This document shows, piece by piece, positions 27,781 through 37,983 of a stretch of DNA of 64,000 bases. The position numbers were made by a program, and so were the translations under genes. Source of the DNA: Tsuneonella suprasediminis (GTDB taxonomy: Bacteria > Pseudomonadota > Alphaproteobacteria > Sphingomonadales > Sphingomonadaceae). The DNA is taken from NCBI RefSeq assembly GCF_003605755.1, contig NZ_RAHJ01000019.1, forward strand, positions 134,331 through 198,330. The letters are read 5' to 3'. Numbering within the stretch: the stretch's first letter is position 1; each line of letters starts with the position of its first letter. The notes below the pieces were generated by a model that was not told where the DNA came from, ran no database searches, and saw only the letters and a program-made list of their open reading frames with translations.

Positions 27781-28620
27781 ATGACCCGCATCGCAATCTG
27801 CGCGCCCGCCACACCCATAACCCCGGATATCGCGGCAAAGGTCACTGTGCTGGCCGAGTCCAGCTTTCCCGCGCTAACGCTGGATTTTCATCCACAATGT
27901 TTTGCCTCACATGGGCATTTTGCAGGAGACGACGATGTTCGTCTTTCTGCACTGCTAGATTGCGCCAACGATCCAGCAGTGGACGCGGTGTGGTTCGCAC
28001 GTGGCGGTTATGGTTCAAACCGAATTGCCGCTGAGGCGATTGCGGGAATGAATCGGGCGGCGCATGAAAAGGCCTATCTGGGCTATTCCGACTGCGGCTA
28101 TCTGCTTGGCGCATTGTACAGGCATCGTATTGGGCAACCTGTTCATGCGCCTGTGGTAGCTGACGTGAGGCGGGGGGAGGGGGCAAGCGAAGGAATCTCT
28201 GCCTGTCGCACTCTATCGTGGTTATCTGGGAGCAGAGAAGAGATTGAGCCAACGCTCGATGGCGTGCAGCCAGCTGTCGCCTTCAATCTGATAACGCTCG
28301 CAATGCTTTGCGGTACCGATCTGATGCCCGATCTGAGCGGCCATATTGTGATGGTCGAGGAAGTGGGCGAGCATCTCTATGCCGTGGATCGCCTGTTCTT
28401 CGCTCTGATGCCATATCTGGCAGGGGTGGCGGGATTGCGATTGGGGGCCGTTTCAGATGTACCGGAAAATGATCGCCCCTTCGGTTCGACAGCGGAAGAA
28501 ATCGCACAATATTGGTGTACGCGGGCCGGAGTACCTTATCTGGGACGAGCGGAGATTGGGCACACGATAGACAACAAGATCGTCCCCTTCGGTCTTGCCG
28601 TACCGCCTCCAGGCGCATAG
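27781..28620 (+). CDS. ldcA: S66 LD-carboxypeptidase (murein tetrapeptide carboxypeptidase)
   Basis: 279-residue serine peptidase that removes the terminal D-Ala from recycled tetrapeptides in the cytosol. The S66 triad is recognisable: S103 in LGYSDCGYL, E193 or E194 in VMVEEVGEHLY, H261 in EIGHTIDNKIVPFG. Its promoter region is shared with the divergent Mpl-type gene (58 bases between starts), which fits a joint role in recycling: LdcA makes the tripeptide that Mpl ligates. Confidence 0.88.
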   Translation: MTRIAICAPATPITPDIAAKVTVLAESSFPALTLDFHPQCFASHGHFAGDDDVRLSALLDCANDPAVDAVWFARGGYGSNRIAAEAIAGMNRAAHEKAYLGYSDCGYLLGALYRHRIGQPVHAPVVADVRRGEGASEGISACRTLSWLSGSREEIEPTLDGVQPAVAFNLITLAMLCGTDLMPDLSGHIVMVEEVGEHLYAVDRLFFALMPYLAGVAGLRLGAVSDVPENDRPFGSTAEEIAQYWCTRAGVPYLGRAEIGHTIDNKIVPFGLAVPPPGA

Positions 28621-28651
28621 GCGCGGGGCCATTCTTTCACTGGAGAGCAAG

Positions 28652-29590
28652 ATGAGAGCGTTCGTATTTCCCGGGCAGGGGAGCCAGAAGGTCGGCATGG
28701 GCACCGGCCTTGCCGCAGCCAGCGCAGCGGCGCGCGCGGTTTTTGAAGAAGTTGACGATGCTCTGGGACAGAAGCTGTCGACTATCATGGCCGAAGGGTC
28801 CGACGATCAGCTAACGCTAACCGAGAACGCTCAGCCTGCAATTATGGCCAATGCGATTGCCACGCTCCGGGTTCTGGAAAGCGAATTTGGCGTTTCGCTT
28901 GTGGAGAAGGGCGATTGTGTCGCCGGCCACAGTCTTGGGGAATATACCGCCCTGTGCGCCGTGGGCGCATTTAGCTTGGCCGATACCGCTCGACTGTTGA
29001 AGTTGCGTGGGCAGGCGATGCAGGCAGCGGTGCCGGTTGGCAACGGCGCGATGTGTGCGCTGCTGGGTGCCGATTTGGACAAGGCTCAGGCATTGGCAGA
29101 CGCATCCGCCGAAGGGCAGGTGTGCCAGGTCGCGAACGATAACGATCCGGGGCAGGTCGTCCTGTCGGGCAACAAGGGCGCGATCGAACGTGCCGTGGCT
29201 CAGGTAAAGGATTTTGGCATCAAACGTGGCGTGTTGTTGCCGGTGTCTGCTCCGTTTCATTGCGACCTGATGCAACCTGCCGCCGATACGATGGCAGAAG
29301 CTCTCAACACGACCCCGCCGGGCCCGCTTGCGCTGCCATTGTATGCCAATGTGACCGCTGCTCCCGTCACTGATCCCATGGAAGAGTTGGGCTTGCTGGT
29401 GCAGCAGGTTTGCGGGCGGGTTCGCTGGCGGGAAAGTGTGCTGGCCATGCGCGCAGCGGGCGTCGAACAGTTTATTGAGCTTGGCGGAAAAGTTCTGGGC
29501 CCGATGATTGGGCGCATAGATAAGGAAGCTGTCGCTATCAGCGTGGTTTCGATGGAAGACCTGGAAGCGCTGGCAAAGGAGATCGGATGA
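28652..29590 (+). CDS. fabD: Malonyl-CoA:ACP transacylase
   Basis: Loads malonate onto ACP for fatty acid synthesis. 312 residues from ATG 28652, with GGAGAG at about -10. It has the FPGQGSQKVGMG N-terminus, the nucleophile S94 in AGHSLGEYTA, the Q/R substrate residues, and the catalytic His in SAPFHCDLM. Its TGA overlaps the fabG start. acpP and fabF, often downstream of fabG, are not here. Confidence 0.96.
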   Translation: MRAFVFPGQGSQKVGMGTGLAAASAAARAVFEEVDDALGQKLSTIMAEGSDDQLTLTENAQPAIMANAIATLRVLESEFGVSLVEKGDCVAGHSLGEYTALCAVGAFSLADTARLLKLRGQAMQAAVPVGNGAMCALLGADLDKAQALADASAEGQVCQVANDNDPGQVVLSGNKGAIERAVAQVKDFGIKRGVLLPVSAPFHCDLMQPAADTMAEALNTTPPGPLALPLYANVTAAPVTDPMEELGLLVQQVCGRVRWRESVLAMRAAGVEQFIELGGKVLGPMIGRIDKEAVAISVVSMEDLEALAKEIG

Positions 29591-30342
29591 TGTTTTCGCT
29601 CAAAGGAATGACTGCGCTCGTGACCGGTGCCAGTGGGGGTATCGGATCGGAAATCGCACGTGCACTTGCCAGCCAGGGCGCACGCCTGGCCCTGTCAGGT
29701 TCGAACGCCGATAAGCTGCGCGTGTTTCGGGAGCAGTTGAACGACGAGCTTGGCGGTGACCACGTTGAAATTACGTGCGATCTTTCCAACGCGGAAAGCG
29801 TGGAGAAACTGATCCCCGCCGCCGTGGATACGCTGGGGCAGCTCGATATCCTCGTAAACAACGCCGGTATTACACGCGACAATCTCGCGATGCGAATGAA
29901 GGATGACGAATGGGATGACGTCATCCGCGTCAATCTGGAGGCATCGTTCCGCCTGATGCGGGCCGCCGCCCGGCCAATGATGAAGGCACGTTTTGGTCGT
30001 ATGATTTCGATCACCAGTGTAGTGGGAACGACGGGCAATCCGGGCCAGATGAACTACACTGCTGCTAAAGGCGGGCTGACCGCGATGAGCAAGAGCCTGG
30101 CACAGGAACTGGCTAGCCGTGGGATCACAGTGAACTGTGTGGCCCCCGGTTTCATCCGCACTGCGATGACCGAAGCACTGAATGACGCGCAAAAGGAAGC
30201 AATCAACGCGAAAATTCCGATGGCTCGTATGGGGGAAGGCAGTGATATCGGTGCTGCGGTGGCTTACCTCGCCTCGAAAGAGGCAGGTTATGTCACGGGC
30301 CAGACGCTGCACGTCAATGGTGGGATGGCGATGCTGGGGTGA
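29587..30342 (+). CDS. fabG: 3-oxoacyl-[ACP] reductase
   Basis: NADPH-dependent short-chain dehydrogenase of the fatty acid elongation cycle. 251 residues; nucleotide loop TGASGGIGSE, NNAG at 91-94, and the triad S144, Y157 and K161 (YTAAKGG). C-terminal VTGQTLHVNGGMAM is typical of FabG. It starts at ATG 29587 (or the next ATG, 29590) overlapping fabD by 4 bases. The operon appears to end here; about 200 bases without a gene precede dnaN. Confidence 0.95.
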   Translation: MMFSLKGMTALVTGASGGIGSEIARALASQGARLALSGSNADKLRVFREQLNDELGGDHVEITCDLSNAESVEKLIPAAVDTLGQLDILVNNAGITRDNLAMRMKDDEWDDVIRVNLEASFRLMRAAARPMMKARFGRMISITSVVGTTGNPGQMNYTAAKGGLTAMSKSLAQELASRGITVNCVAPGFIRTAMTEALNDAQKEAINAKIPMARMGEGSDIGAAVAYLASKEAGYVTGQTLHVNGGMAMLG

Positions 30343-30548
30343 CCGGGCCAGCAGGGTGATTTTGTCGCTCTGCGGGTTTTGGCGGAAGATTGGGGGCAAT
30401 TATCCCCAAGGAATCGGTTATGACAGGGCGCAGTAGTGCATCGCACCCTTGTCCCATCTCCTGCCATCGCTAAGGTTGTTTCGACATATTTCGGCGCTGG
30501 TGGGCGATTCCGGTCGCTAGCGCGCACAGAAGGCTGAAAGTAGGACCG

Positions 30549-31676
30549 ATGAAGGCCACTATCGAACGCGCGACACTGCTGCGGTGTCTCTCCCATGTCC
30601 AATCGGTTGTTGAACGACGCAATACGATCCCGATCCTGTCAAACGTCCTGCTTGATGCGTCGGACGGTGGTTCGCTGAAAGTGATGGCGACCGACCTCGA
30701 TTTGCAGGTGGTGGAAAATATTGCCGCGGCATCGGTGGAAGATAGCGGAGCGATCACCGTTTCGGCGCACTTGCTGTTCGACATCGCCCGGAAGCTGCCC
30801 GATGGTAGTCAGGTCAGTCTGGAAACTACCGATAATCGCATGATCGTGAAAGCGGGACGTAGCCGGTTCCAGCTTCCGACTTTGCCGCGCGACGATTTCC
30901 CGGTGATCGTTGAAGGCGACTTGCCGACGCGCTTCGAACTTCCCGCCAAAACATTGGCTGAACTGATCGATCGCACACGCTTCGCGATCAGCACTGAAGA
31001 AACCCGCTATTACCTGAATGGCATTTTCTTCCATGTTTCGGATGATGAACAGCCGGTTCTGAAAGCGGCAGCGACCGATGGTCATCGACTGGCAAGGTTC
31101 ACGATCGCTCGCCCTGAAGGTGCCGAAGGGATGCCTGACGTGATCGTACCGCGCAAAGCGGTGGCCGAATTGCGTAAGTTGCTGGATGAATCAATGGACG
31201 GCAACGTCCAGATCGACCTTTCCGCCAGCAAGATTCGCTTCACTTTAGGTGGGGAGGGCGGAGTCGTGCTCACCAGCAAGCTGATCGACGGCACTTTTCC
31301 AGACTACAGCCGGGTGATCCCCACCGGGAACGATAAACTCCTCAAGCTCGATCCCAAGAGCCTTTACGCTGGCGTAGATCGTGTTGCGACCATCGCCACT
31401 GAGAAAACACGTGCTGTGAAGATGGGGCTGGAGAACGATCGCGTCACTTTGTCTGTGACAAGCCCGGATAACGGAACGGCAGCGGAAGAAGTACCTGCCG
31501 ATTATCGTGCCGAAGGGATGGAGATTGGCTTTAATGCCAATTACTTGAAGGACATTCTTCATCAGATCGACAGTGATACAGTGGAATTGCACCTTGCCGA
31601 CGCGGGCGCGCCTACACTGATCCGTGAGGATGAAAAAAGCCCGGCGCTTTACGTGCTGATGCCGATGCGGGTTTGA
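30549..31676 (+). CDS. dnaN: DNA polymerase III subunit beta (sliding clamp)
   Basis: Ring clamp that holds DNA polymerase III on DNA. 375 residues with three similar domains; N-terminus MKATIERATLLRCLSHVQSVVERRNTIPILSNVLLDA and C-terminus ending YVLMPMRV, the usual clamp ending. ATG 30549. It is separate from dnaA and recF; no replication-origin features were seen nearby. Confidence 0.97.
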   Translation: MKATIERATLLRCLSHVQSVVERRNTIPILSNVLLDASDGGSLKVMATDLDLQVVENIAAASVEDSGAITVSAHLLFDIARKLPDGSQVSLETTDNRMIVKAGRSRFQLPTLPRDDFPVIVEGDLPTRFELPAKTLAELIDRTRFAISTEETRYYLNGIFFHVSDDEQPVLKAAATDGHRLARFTIARPEGAEGMPDVIVPRKAVAELRKLLDESMDGNVQIDLSASKIRFTLGGEGGVVLTSKLIDGTFPDYSRVIPTGNDKLLKLDPKSLYAGVDRVATIATEKTRAVKMGLENDRVTLSVTSPDNGTAAEEVPADYRAEGMEIGFNANYLKDILHQIDSDTVELHLADAGAPTLIREDEKSPALYVLMPMRV

Positions 31677-31902
31677 TCGGGTTTGAATGCGAAGCGGTGT
31701 CTTTGGTCCCTGCGCCCAACCGATGATGGTATATTAGCCAAAAGGGGAGGCAAGGGCCTCTGCGCTGCTAAACTTGTCGCCAATCAGCTTGTCTGCTGCT
31801 CGGAAAGAACAATCTTCACAGATCAACGGAATTGAATGGCGATTCTATCCGTACCGTCGTTTCTGTGTGTGAAATGACGGCACGGACTATGATTACCCTT
31901 CT

Positions 31903-33672
31903 TTACTCCGCAGCTTCGAGCATCGCGACTTGCTGTGGCCCACGGATAAGGTTGCCCGGTGTTGCTCCCGTCCATTCTCCTTCGCGGAACGTCACAACGC
32001 CGCCTTTGATTGTGGCGACATAGCCATCAGCTTTTTGCAACAATCGCTTACCACCCGCAGGTAAGTCGAATGCCAGCCAAGGTTTGCCGAGCTTTAGGCG
32101 GTCAAAGTCGATGATGTTGAGATCTGCGAGATATCCGGGCGCGATCAGTCCGCGGTCCTCCAGCCCATAAAGTAGGGCGGTATCACGACATTGACGCTTG
32201 ATCGCATGTTCCAGGCTGACCTTGCCACTGTTACGCGCAGCGGCGCGCTTCCGATCGCGGACCCAATGTTGGAGCATGAAAGTAGGGCTGGCGGCATCGC
32301 AGATTGTGCCACAATGGGCGCCGCCGTCACTTAAGGAATTGACGGTGTCGTCGCTTGCCTGCAACGCTTCGAGAAAGTCGAGATTGCCATCCTGATAATT
32401 GAGAATTGGCAGATAGATAAACCCTTTGCCATCGTCACGACATAACAGGTCGTAGGCATATTCCTGTGGATCGATGCCAGCCTTCTCAGCTCGTGCTTGA
32501 ATGGAGGATTCAGCTGACGGTTCGTAATCGAAATCTGGGTCCATTTCGAACTGGGCGGACCAGCCGTTCACAATCACCATGAACAGATGGATGAGATCTT
32601 GAGGGGCTCCCGTGAAGTCGTTTTCTTCCGCCAGCAGTTGATCCTTGAATACAGGATCGAGCAGCTTCGCCTTTTGCTCTGCCCATCCAAGATCGGAAAT
32701 CGCCATCCAGCTTGGGCGGAAACGGAATGGGTGAACCGTGCCCTGCCACGCCATTACGATCCCGTTACCGCGCAGGGCAATCTGAGCGACGATGTTCGCG
32801 CCGTTGTCATTCTCCGCGCGCATCGCAGCAATCTGTTCGTCCAGCGGCATTTCCTTGGCAATCGATTGCAGCGCCGCAAACGTAACGGGCAAGCCGGTGT
32901 CGCGGCTCAGCTTTCCCATCCAGTCGAATTCATTCCATTCGCGCTTCAGGTCGCTGGCCAGTTCAAATACGCCGTGCCCGGCCCGTGCCATCGCCTTGCC
33001 AATCGAAATCAGCTCTTCTGCTGTGGCAGTCGTGCCGGGGACTAGCTCGCCATCGACCGATTTGTGGATCACCGTGCGACTGGTTGAAAAGCCCAGCGCG
33101 CCGGCGCGTACGCCTTCTTCCACGATGTTGCCCATCTTGGCGATATCGTCATCAGTGGGCACTGCACCGGGTTTTTCCCGATCGCCCAGAACGTAAGCGC
33201 GAACCGCGCCGTGAGGTACGTGGGTGCCGACATCGACTGTACGCGGAAGTTTCTCCAATGCATCGAGATACTGAGGGAAGGTTTCCCAGTCCCACTTCAT
33301 GCCTTCGGTCAGCGCTGTACCGGGAATATCCTCCACCCCTTCCATCAGGCCGATCAGCCATTCATGCCGGTCAGGGGCGGCGGGGGCAAAGCCAACTCCG
33401 CAGTTGCCCATGATGACGGTTGTCACCCCGTGCCAGCTACTTGGGGCCATTTCCTGATCCCAGGTCGCCTGCCCATCGTAGTGGGTGTGCACATCGACAA
33501 ACCCGGGCGTTACAATCATTCCGCTGGCGTCAATTTCTTGCGTGGCATCACCGGTTATCGTGCCAACTTGTGCGATCAGGCCATCTTTCACTGCGATGTC
33601 GGCGGTGAACCGTTCTTCGCCGGTTCCATCGACAACGGTCCCCCTGCGGATAATCAGATCATAAGTGGCCAT
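31903..33672 (-). CDS. N-acyl-D-amino-acid deacylase / D-aminoacylase-family amidohydrolase
   Basis: 589-residue amidohydrolase from ATG 33672 ([18 protein letters not shown]). Metal-binding H62-T-H64 ([12 protein letters not shown]) and the [13 protein letters not shown] segment near residue 460 place it in the D-aminoacylase-type subfamily of the amidohydrolase superfamily. It probably hydrolyses an N-acyl amino acid or related amide; substrate not determinable. It lies downstream of a flavoprotein/hydrolase pair, 114 bases after the flavoprotein stop. Confidence 0.86.
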   Translation of the reverse strand: MATYDLIIRRGTVVDGTGEERFTADIAVKDGLIAQVGTITGDATQEIDASGMIVTPGFVDVHTHYDGQATWDQEMAPSSWHGVTTVIMGNCGVGFAPAAPDRHEWLIGLMEGVEDIPGTALTEGMKWDWETFPQYLDALEKLPRTVDVGTHVPHGAVRAYVLGDREKPGAVPTDDDIAKMGNIVEEGVRAGALGFSTSRTVIHKSVDGELVPGTTATAEELISIGKAMARAGHGVFELASDLKREWNEFDWMGKLSRDTGLPVTFAALQSIAKEMPLDEQIAAMRAENDNGANIVAQIALRGNGIVMAWQGTVHPFRFRPSWMAISDLGWAEQKAKLLDPVFKDQLLAEENDFTGAPQDLIHLFMVIVNGWSAQFEMDPDFDYEPSAESSIQARAEKAGIDPQEYAYDLLCRDDGKGFIYLPILNYQDGNLDFLEALQASDDTVNSLSDGGAHCGTICDAASPTFMLQHWVRDRKRAAARNSGKVSLEHAIKRQCRDTALLYGLEDRGLIAPGYLADLNIIDFDRLKLGKPWLAFDLPAGGKRLLQKADGYVATIKGGVVTFREGEWTGATPGNLIRGPQQVAMLEAAE

Positions 33673-33786
33673 GCCCGCCAATCCTCTCTCTTTCTTTGTA
33701 TTATTGGAGAGGAAAGTCTCACATCGCAACCGATGTGTCTATAGGCCGATGTAGCGTATTCGAGTTGGAGCGTGGCTGGTACCAGA

Positions 33787-35103
33787 TCAGAGACGCGCGC
33801 GGATCATTGCCTCGACATCGACGAATTTTTCGCGAGGGGCACCTTTGCGCGCGGCCTGTTCCTCCGCCTCTTCGATTTTCTTCCAGTCCCGGAAAGTGAC
33901 GACATCTACGCCGCGTTCGGCGATCAGTTTGTCGAGGCCAGAGCGCCCTTCATGCGGGACGTTGGCGATCGCACCCGTGTCGAAATCTTCGGCGATCTTT
34001 TCAATAACCGAGAAGCCGTCGGGCCGGTTTGTGCCAATCGTGCCGGTTGGTCCGCGCCGGGCCCAACCCACGCAATACAAGCCGGACTCGATCCGCCCGC
34101 CATCGTTTGCAAACCGGCCGGCGCGTTCATCGAATGGCACGTCCGGGATCGGAGAACTACGATAACCGATGCAGGAGACAACCAAATCGGCGGGGATCGT
34201 ATAGGTTTCGCCGGTGCCCACTGCACGGCCAGACTCCACCCGTGTGCGTTCTATCTTCAGCGCGGAAACCTGATTCTTACCGATGAACCGCACCGGGCTG
34301 GCAAACATGTCGAAATCGATTTCTATCCTCTTGTCGGCGCGTTCACTTTCGGGAATCGCCGCGAAACTGCGTAGCAGCCCGACCGACTTTCGCACCCCCG
34401 GTTCCAGAAATGCGTCTTCCTCTGGCTCCGGTAAGTCCGCCGGATCAACTCGCGGACTGGCACGAGCGAGGTCCATCAGCTCACTCAGTTCTTTGGGCGT
34501 CATCATAATCTGATGGGGCCCGCGTCGGCCGACAATTGTGATCGTCGAAATCCGGGAATTCCGCAGCAGATCGAGTGCGTGTGCGACGATGTCGCTTCCT
34601 TCGAACTCGCTGTCGGTCTTTGACAGGATGCGCGCGACGTCGAGTGCGACATTCCCCATTCCGATCACCACAGCGTTCCTGCCTGACAAGTCTGGATCGA
34701 GATCGGCAAATTGCGGGTGGCCATTATACCATCCAACAAAGGCTGCACTGCCAAAGACATTGCGGAGGTCTTCACCGGGCAAGCCCAACGCGCGGTCATT
34801 GGGCGCTCCGGTAGCGAATACAACCGCGTCATACAGTGCCTTTAGCTCCTTCGCGGAAATATCGCGCCCGATCATAACGTTGCCGACAAACCGCACATTT
34901 TCGGTAAGAGCCGTTTTTTCATACCGTTGGCTGACAGCTTTGATCGATTGATGATCCGGGGCGACCCCTGTGCGAATAAGGCCATACGGCACGGGCAACA
35001 TGTCGATAACATCGACCCGAACATCGTCGCCCCACTGCTTCTGAGCTGCCTCCGCAGTGTAGTATCCAGCGGGCCCGGAGCCGACGATTGCGATATGTCG
35101 CAT
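33787..35103 (-). CDS. FAD-dependent ferredoxin-NADP reductase, adrenodoxin-reductase type
   Basis: 438-residue flavoprotein. FAD-binding VGSGPAGYYTAEAA at the N-terminus, the adrenodoxin-reductase signature PVPYGLIRTGVAPDHQSIK, NADPH-binding VVIGMGNVALDVARIL, and the C-terminal VGWARRGPTGTIGTNR. By family it passes electrons between NADPH and a ferredoxin, for example for a P450 or an iron-sulfur enzyme. Its ATG (35103) overlaps the stop of the upstream hydrolase gene, so the two are coupled. The partner ferredoxin is not in this window. Confidence 0.9.
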   Translation of the reverse strand: MRHIAIVGSGPAGYYTAEAAQKQWGDDVRVDVIDMLPVPYGLIRTGVAPDHQSIKAVSQRYEKTALTENVRFVGNVMIGRDISAKELKALYDAVVFATGAPNDRALGLPGEDLRNVFGSAAFVGWYNGHPQFADLDPDLSGRNAVVIGMGNVALDVARILSKTDSEFEGSDIVAHALDLLRNSRISTITIVGRRGPHQIMMTPKELSELMDLARASPRVDPADLPEPEEDAFLEPGVRKSVGLLRSFAAIPESERADKRIEIDFDMFASPVRFIGKNQVSALKIERTRVESGRAVGTGETYTIPADLVVSCIGYRSSPIPDVPFDERAGRFANDGGRIESGLYCVGWARRGPTGTIGTNRPDGFSVIEKIAEDFDTGAIANVPHEGRSGLDKLIAERGVDVVTFRDWKKIEEAEEQAARKGAPREKFVDVEAMIRARL

Positions 35104-35888
35104 CAGACTTCTCCCTCCAAATCCGGCGCATCGAGAAACGTGCGGATTGCCGTCTGCGCCTGTTCACGGTGTGTAGCGAGGAACAGGTGTCCTCCGTCTG
35201 CGAAAATTTCCATCTTCGCTTCGGGGATCAGGCCTTTCAGAATATGGGCGTTGGCCAGCGGAACCACATCGTCGCATTCGCCCGCCATTATCAGTACCGG
35301 CTTCTTCAAAAAGGGCAGGGCGGCCGCGCTGGTCCAGCCAGCCATTGCCATCAGTTGATAGGCATATCCGCGTATTGTTGGGGGCACGATCCGTGCCGCT
35401 ATACGTCCCCCTTCGTTGCGGCCGGCGAGGCGTGGTGCATCCCCTAACCGGGCGAGAGCCAGCGGGCTGCCCGGAACAGCCAGCAACCCTGCAGTGGTGC
35501 CTGCCAAAATGACCCGCCGCACGCGCGCACCATACTGCAATGCAAGTTGCTGCGCGATCACACCGCCCCAACTGAAGCCCATGATATCGACCTGAGAGAT
35601 GCCAAGCCGGTCGAGCAATCTTGCCGCAGTCCATGCCATGGTCTGAGGGGTATATGGTACAATCGGTTCGGGTGATTCACCGATGCCGGGCATGTCGAAG
35701 GTTATGAATGCGCGGCTGGAGAGCGCCTCCGCCAAGGGGGCGACGATTTCCAGGCTTGCACCAATGCCGTTGAAAAACAGTACCGGAAAGCGATCGGATG
35801 GTTGGTTCAATCGCCAATGAGCAACCCGCAAATCGCGCCCGCCCGCTCGCATGATGGAGACATCGGCGAATTGCATGGGATCGGACAA
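35103..35888 (-). CDS. Alpha/beta hydrolase resembling intracellular PHA depolymerase
   Basis: 261-residue alpha/beta hydrolase. The segments PVLFFNGIGASLEIVAPLAEAL, FDMPGIGESPEPIVPYTP, GFSWGGVIAQQLALQYG and GGHLFLATHREQ closely follow the medium-chain-length polyhydroxyalkanoate depolymerase PhaZ pattern. Nucleophile S106, Asp206/207, His234. The start is a TTG (35888) with AAGGA about 8 bases upstream; ATG 35876 is an alternative. It overlaps the downstream flavoprotein gene by one base. No PHA synthase is nearby, so a different ester substrate is possible. Confidence 0.82.
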   Translation of the reverse strand: MSDPMQFADVSIMRAGGRDLRVAHWRLNQPSDRFPVLFFNGIGASLEIVAPLAEALSSRAFITFDMPGIGESPEPIVPYTPQTMAWTAARLLDRLGISQVDIMGFSWGGVIAQQLALQYGARVRRVILAGTTAGLLAVPGSPLALARLGDAPRLAGRNEGGRIAARIVPPTIRGYAYQLMAMAGWTSAAALPFLKKPVLIMAGECDDVVPLANAHILKGLIPEAKMEIFADGGHLFLATHREQAQTAIRTFLDAPDLEGEV

Positions 35889-36165
35889 AAACGTTTCCTT
35901 CTACCGGCTGCCCGTTGTCGGGATGCTGATTTGCACGTTGTGAAAGGGCGCCGTCAAGTTTCTTTCCGGCGGATATCCCAGCGCTGAACAATGCGCTTCT
36001 GCCAATCCTGTTGCAAGCAACGACGGTGATGTTCGATGATGCGACATGAGATGTCTGGCAAGGTGAGAGCGAACGGCCTTCCCGCAGACCGATCTTCAGT
36101 AGCGAATGACATGCGCCTGATCTTCCCCTGCTGACAGGTCGCTTCGGCGCGGCTAAGGGCGGCGG

Positions 36166-37983
36166 ATGACTGAGCTTTCCCGCATCCGCAACTTTTCCAT
36201 AATCGCCCACATCGACCATGGTAAATCGACCCTTGCGGATCGGCTTATCCAGTTTTGCGGGGGGCTGACTGATCGTGAAATGAGCGAACAAGTCCTTGAT
36301 AATATGGACATTGAGCGCGAGCGGGGGATTACGATCAAGGCGCAGACCGTTCGCCTGAACTACACCGCGCACGACGGCGAGACGTATGAGCTCAATCTGA
36401 TGGACACCCCCGGGCACGTCGACTTCGCGTATGAGGTCAGCCGCAGCCTCGCGGCGTGCGAGGGTGCGTTGCTGGTGGTGGACGCGGCGCAGGGGGTTGA
36501 GGCGCAGACGCTGGCCAATGTCTATCAGTCGATTGAGCACGATCACGAAATCGTGCCGGTTATCAACAAGATCGATTTGCCCGCTGCAGAGCCGGAGAAG
36601 GTCAAGGCGGAGATCGAGGACATCATCGGCCTCGACGCGAGCGAAGCGGTGCTCACCAGTGCCAAATCGGGCATCGGCATCGAAGACGTGCTGGAAGCGG
36701 TCGTCGCCAAAATCCCCGCCCCCAAGGGCGACCGCGATGCGCCGCTGAAGGCGATGCTGGTCGATTCCTGGTACGACCCATACCTCGGCGTGGTCATCCT
36801 CGTCCGTGTGATCGACGGGGTCATCCGCAAGGGGCTGAATGTCAAATTCATGCAGGGCGGCACCGATCACCTGATCGACCGGGTCGGCGCGTTCACCCCC
36901 AAACGGGTGGACCTGCCCGAAATCGGGCCGGGCGAAATCGGCTTCGTCACAGCGCAGATCAAGGAAGTCGAACAGGCCCGCGTGGGCGACACGATCACCA
37001 CGGTGAAGGGCGGGGCGACCGCCGCGCTGCCGGGGTACAAGGAAGTGCAGCCGGTGGTGTTCTGCGGCCTGTTCCCGGTGGACGCCGCCGATTTCGAGAA
37101 ACTGCGCGAATCGATTGCCCGCCTGCGGCTCAACGATGCCAGCTTCAGCTATGAAATGGAAAGCAGCGCGGCGCTCGGCTTCGGCTTCCGCTGCGGGTTC
37201 CTCGGCCTGTTACATCTTGAGATTATTCAGGAACGGCTGAGCCGGGAGTACGATCTCGATCTGATCACCACCGCGCCCAGCGTGGTTTATCGCATCGAAT
37301 TGCGCGCCAGCAAGAACGAGGCGGCGGGCGAAATCTACCTCCACAACCCGGCCGATTATCCCGATCCCAGCCGGATCGAAACGATCGAGGAACCGTGGAT
37401 CAAGGCGACGATCTACACCCCCGACGAATACCTCGGCGCCATCCTCAAACTGTGTCAGGATCGCCGCGGCATCCAGACCGAGCTGACCTATGTCGGCGGC
37501 CGCGCGCAAGTGATGTACGAATTGCCGCTCAACGAAGTAGTGTTCGATTTCTACGACCGGTTGAAGAGCATCAGCCGCGGCTATGCCAGCTTCGATTACG
37601 AACAGATCGGCCTGCGCGAAGGCGATCTGGTGAAGATGAACATTCTGGTCAACAACGAACCGGTCGACGCGCTGAGCCTGATCGTCCACCGCAGCGTGGC
37701 CGAGGCGCGCGGGCGCGGCATGTGCGAACGCCTGAAAGACCTGATCCCGCGCCACCTGTTCAAAATCCCGATTCAGGCGGCCATCGGCGGCAAAGTCATC
37801 GCCCGCGAAACCATCGCCGCCTTGCGCAAAGACGTGACGGCGAAGTGTTACGGGGGCGACATCACCCGCAAGAAGAAACTTCTGGAAAAGCAGAAGAAGG
37901 GTAAAGCCCGGATGCGCGAATACGGCAATGTCAGCATCCCGCAGGAGGCGTTTATTGCCGCGCTGCGGATGGGCGAGGAATAG
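36166..37983 (+). CDS. lepA: Elongation factor 4 (LepA)
   Basis: Ribosome-associated translational GTPase. 605 residues, full length. G1 [11 protein letters not shown]2 [11 protein letters not shown]3 DTPGH, G4 NKIDLP, then the EF-G-like domains and the LepA-specific C-terminal domain with [24 protein letters not shown] 36166. The gene is intact although its stop directly abuts the restriction island. The first 60 codons have visibly more A/T-ending codons than the rest. Confidence 0.97.
   Translation: MTELSRIRNFSIIAHIDHGKSTLADRLIQFCGGLTDREMSEQVLDNMDIERERGITIKAQTVRLNYTAHDGETYELNLMDTPGHVDFAYEVSRSLAACEGALLVVDAAQGVEAQTLANVYQSIEHDHEIVPVINKIDLPAAEPEKVKAEIEDIIGLDASEAVLTSAKSGIGIEDVLEAVVAKIPAPKGDRDAPLKAMLVDSWYDPYLGVVILVRVIDGVIRKGLNVKFMQGGTDHLIDRVGAFTPKRVDLPEIGPGEIGFVTAQIKEVEQARVGDTITTVKGGATAALPGYKEVQPVVFCGLFPVDAADFEKLRESIARLRLNDASFSYEMESSAALGFGFRCGFLGLLHLEIIQERLSREYDLDLITTAPSVVYRIELRASKNEAAGEIYLHNPADYPDPSRIETIEEPWIKATIYTPDEYLGAILKLCQDRRGIQTELTYVGGRAQVMYELPLNEVVFDFYDRLKSISRGYASFDYEQIGLREGDLVKMNILVNNEPVDALSLIVHRSVAEARGRGMCERLKDLIPRHLFKIPIQAAIGGKVIARETIAALRKDVTAKCYGGDITRKKKLLEKQKKGKARMREYGNVSIPQEAFIAALRMGEE

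Noticed and set aside
35889-36165. Hidden gene between the hydrolase and lepA
   Set aside because: The 277 bases have no frame with a convincing start, and no motif was seen.
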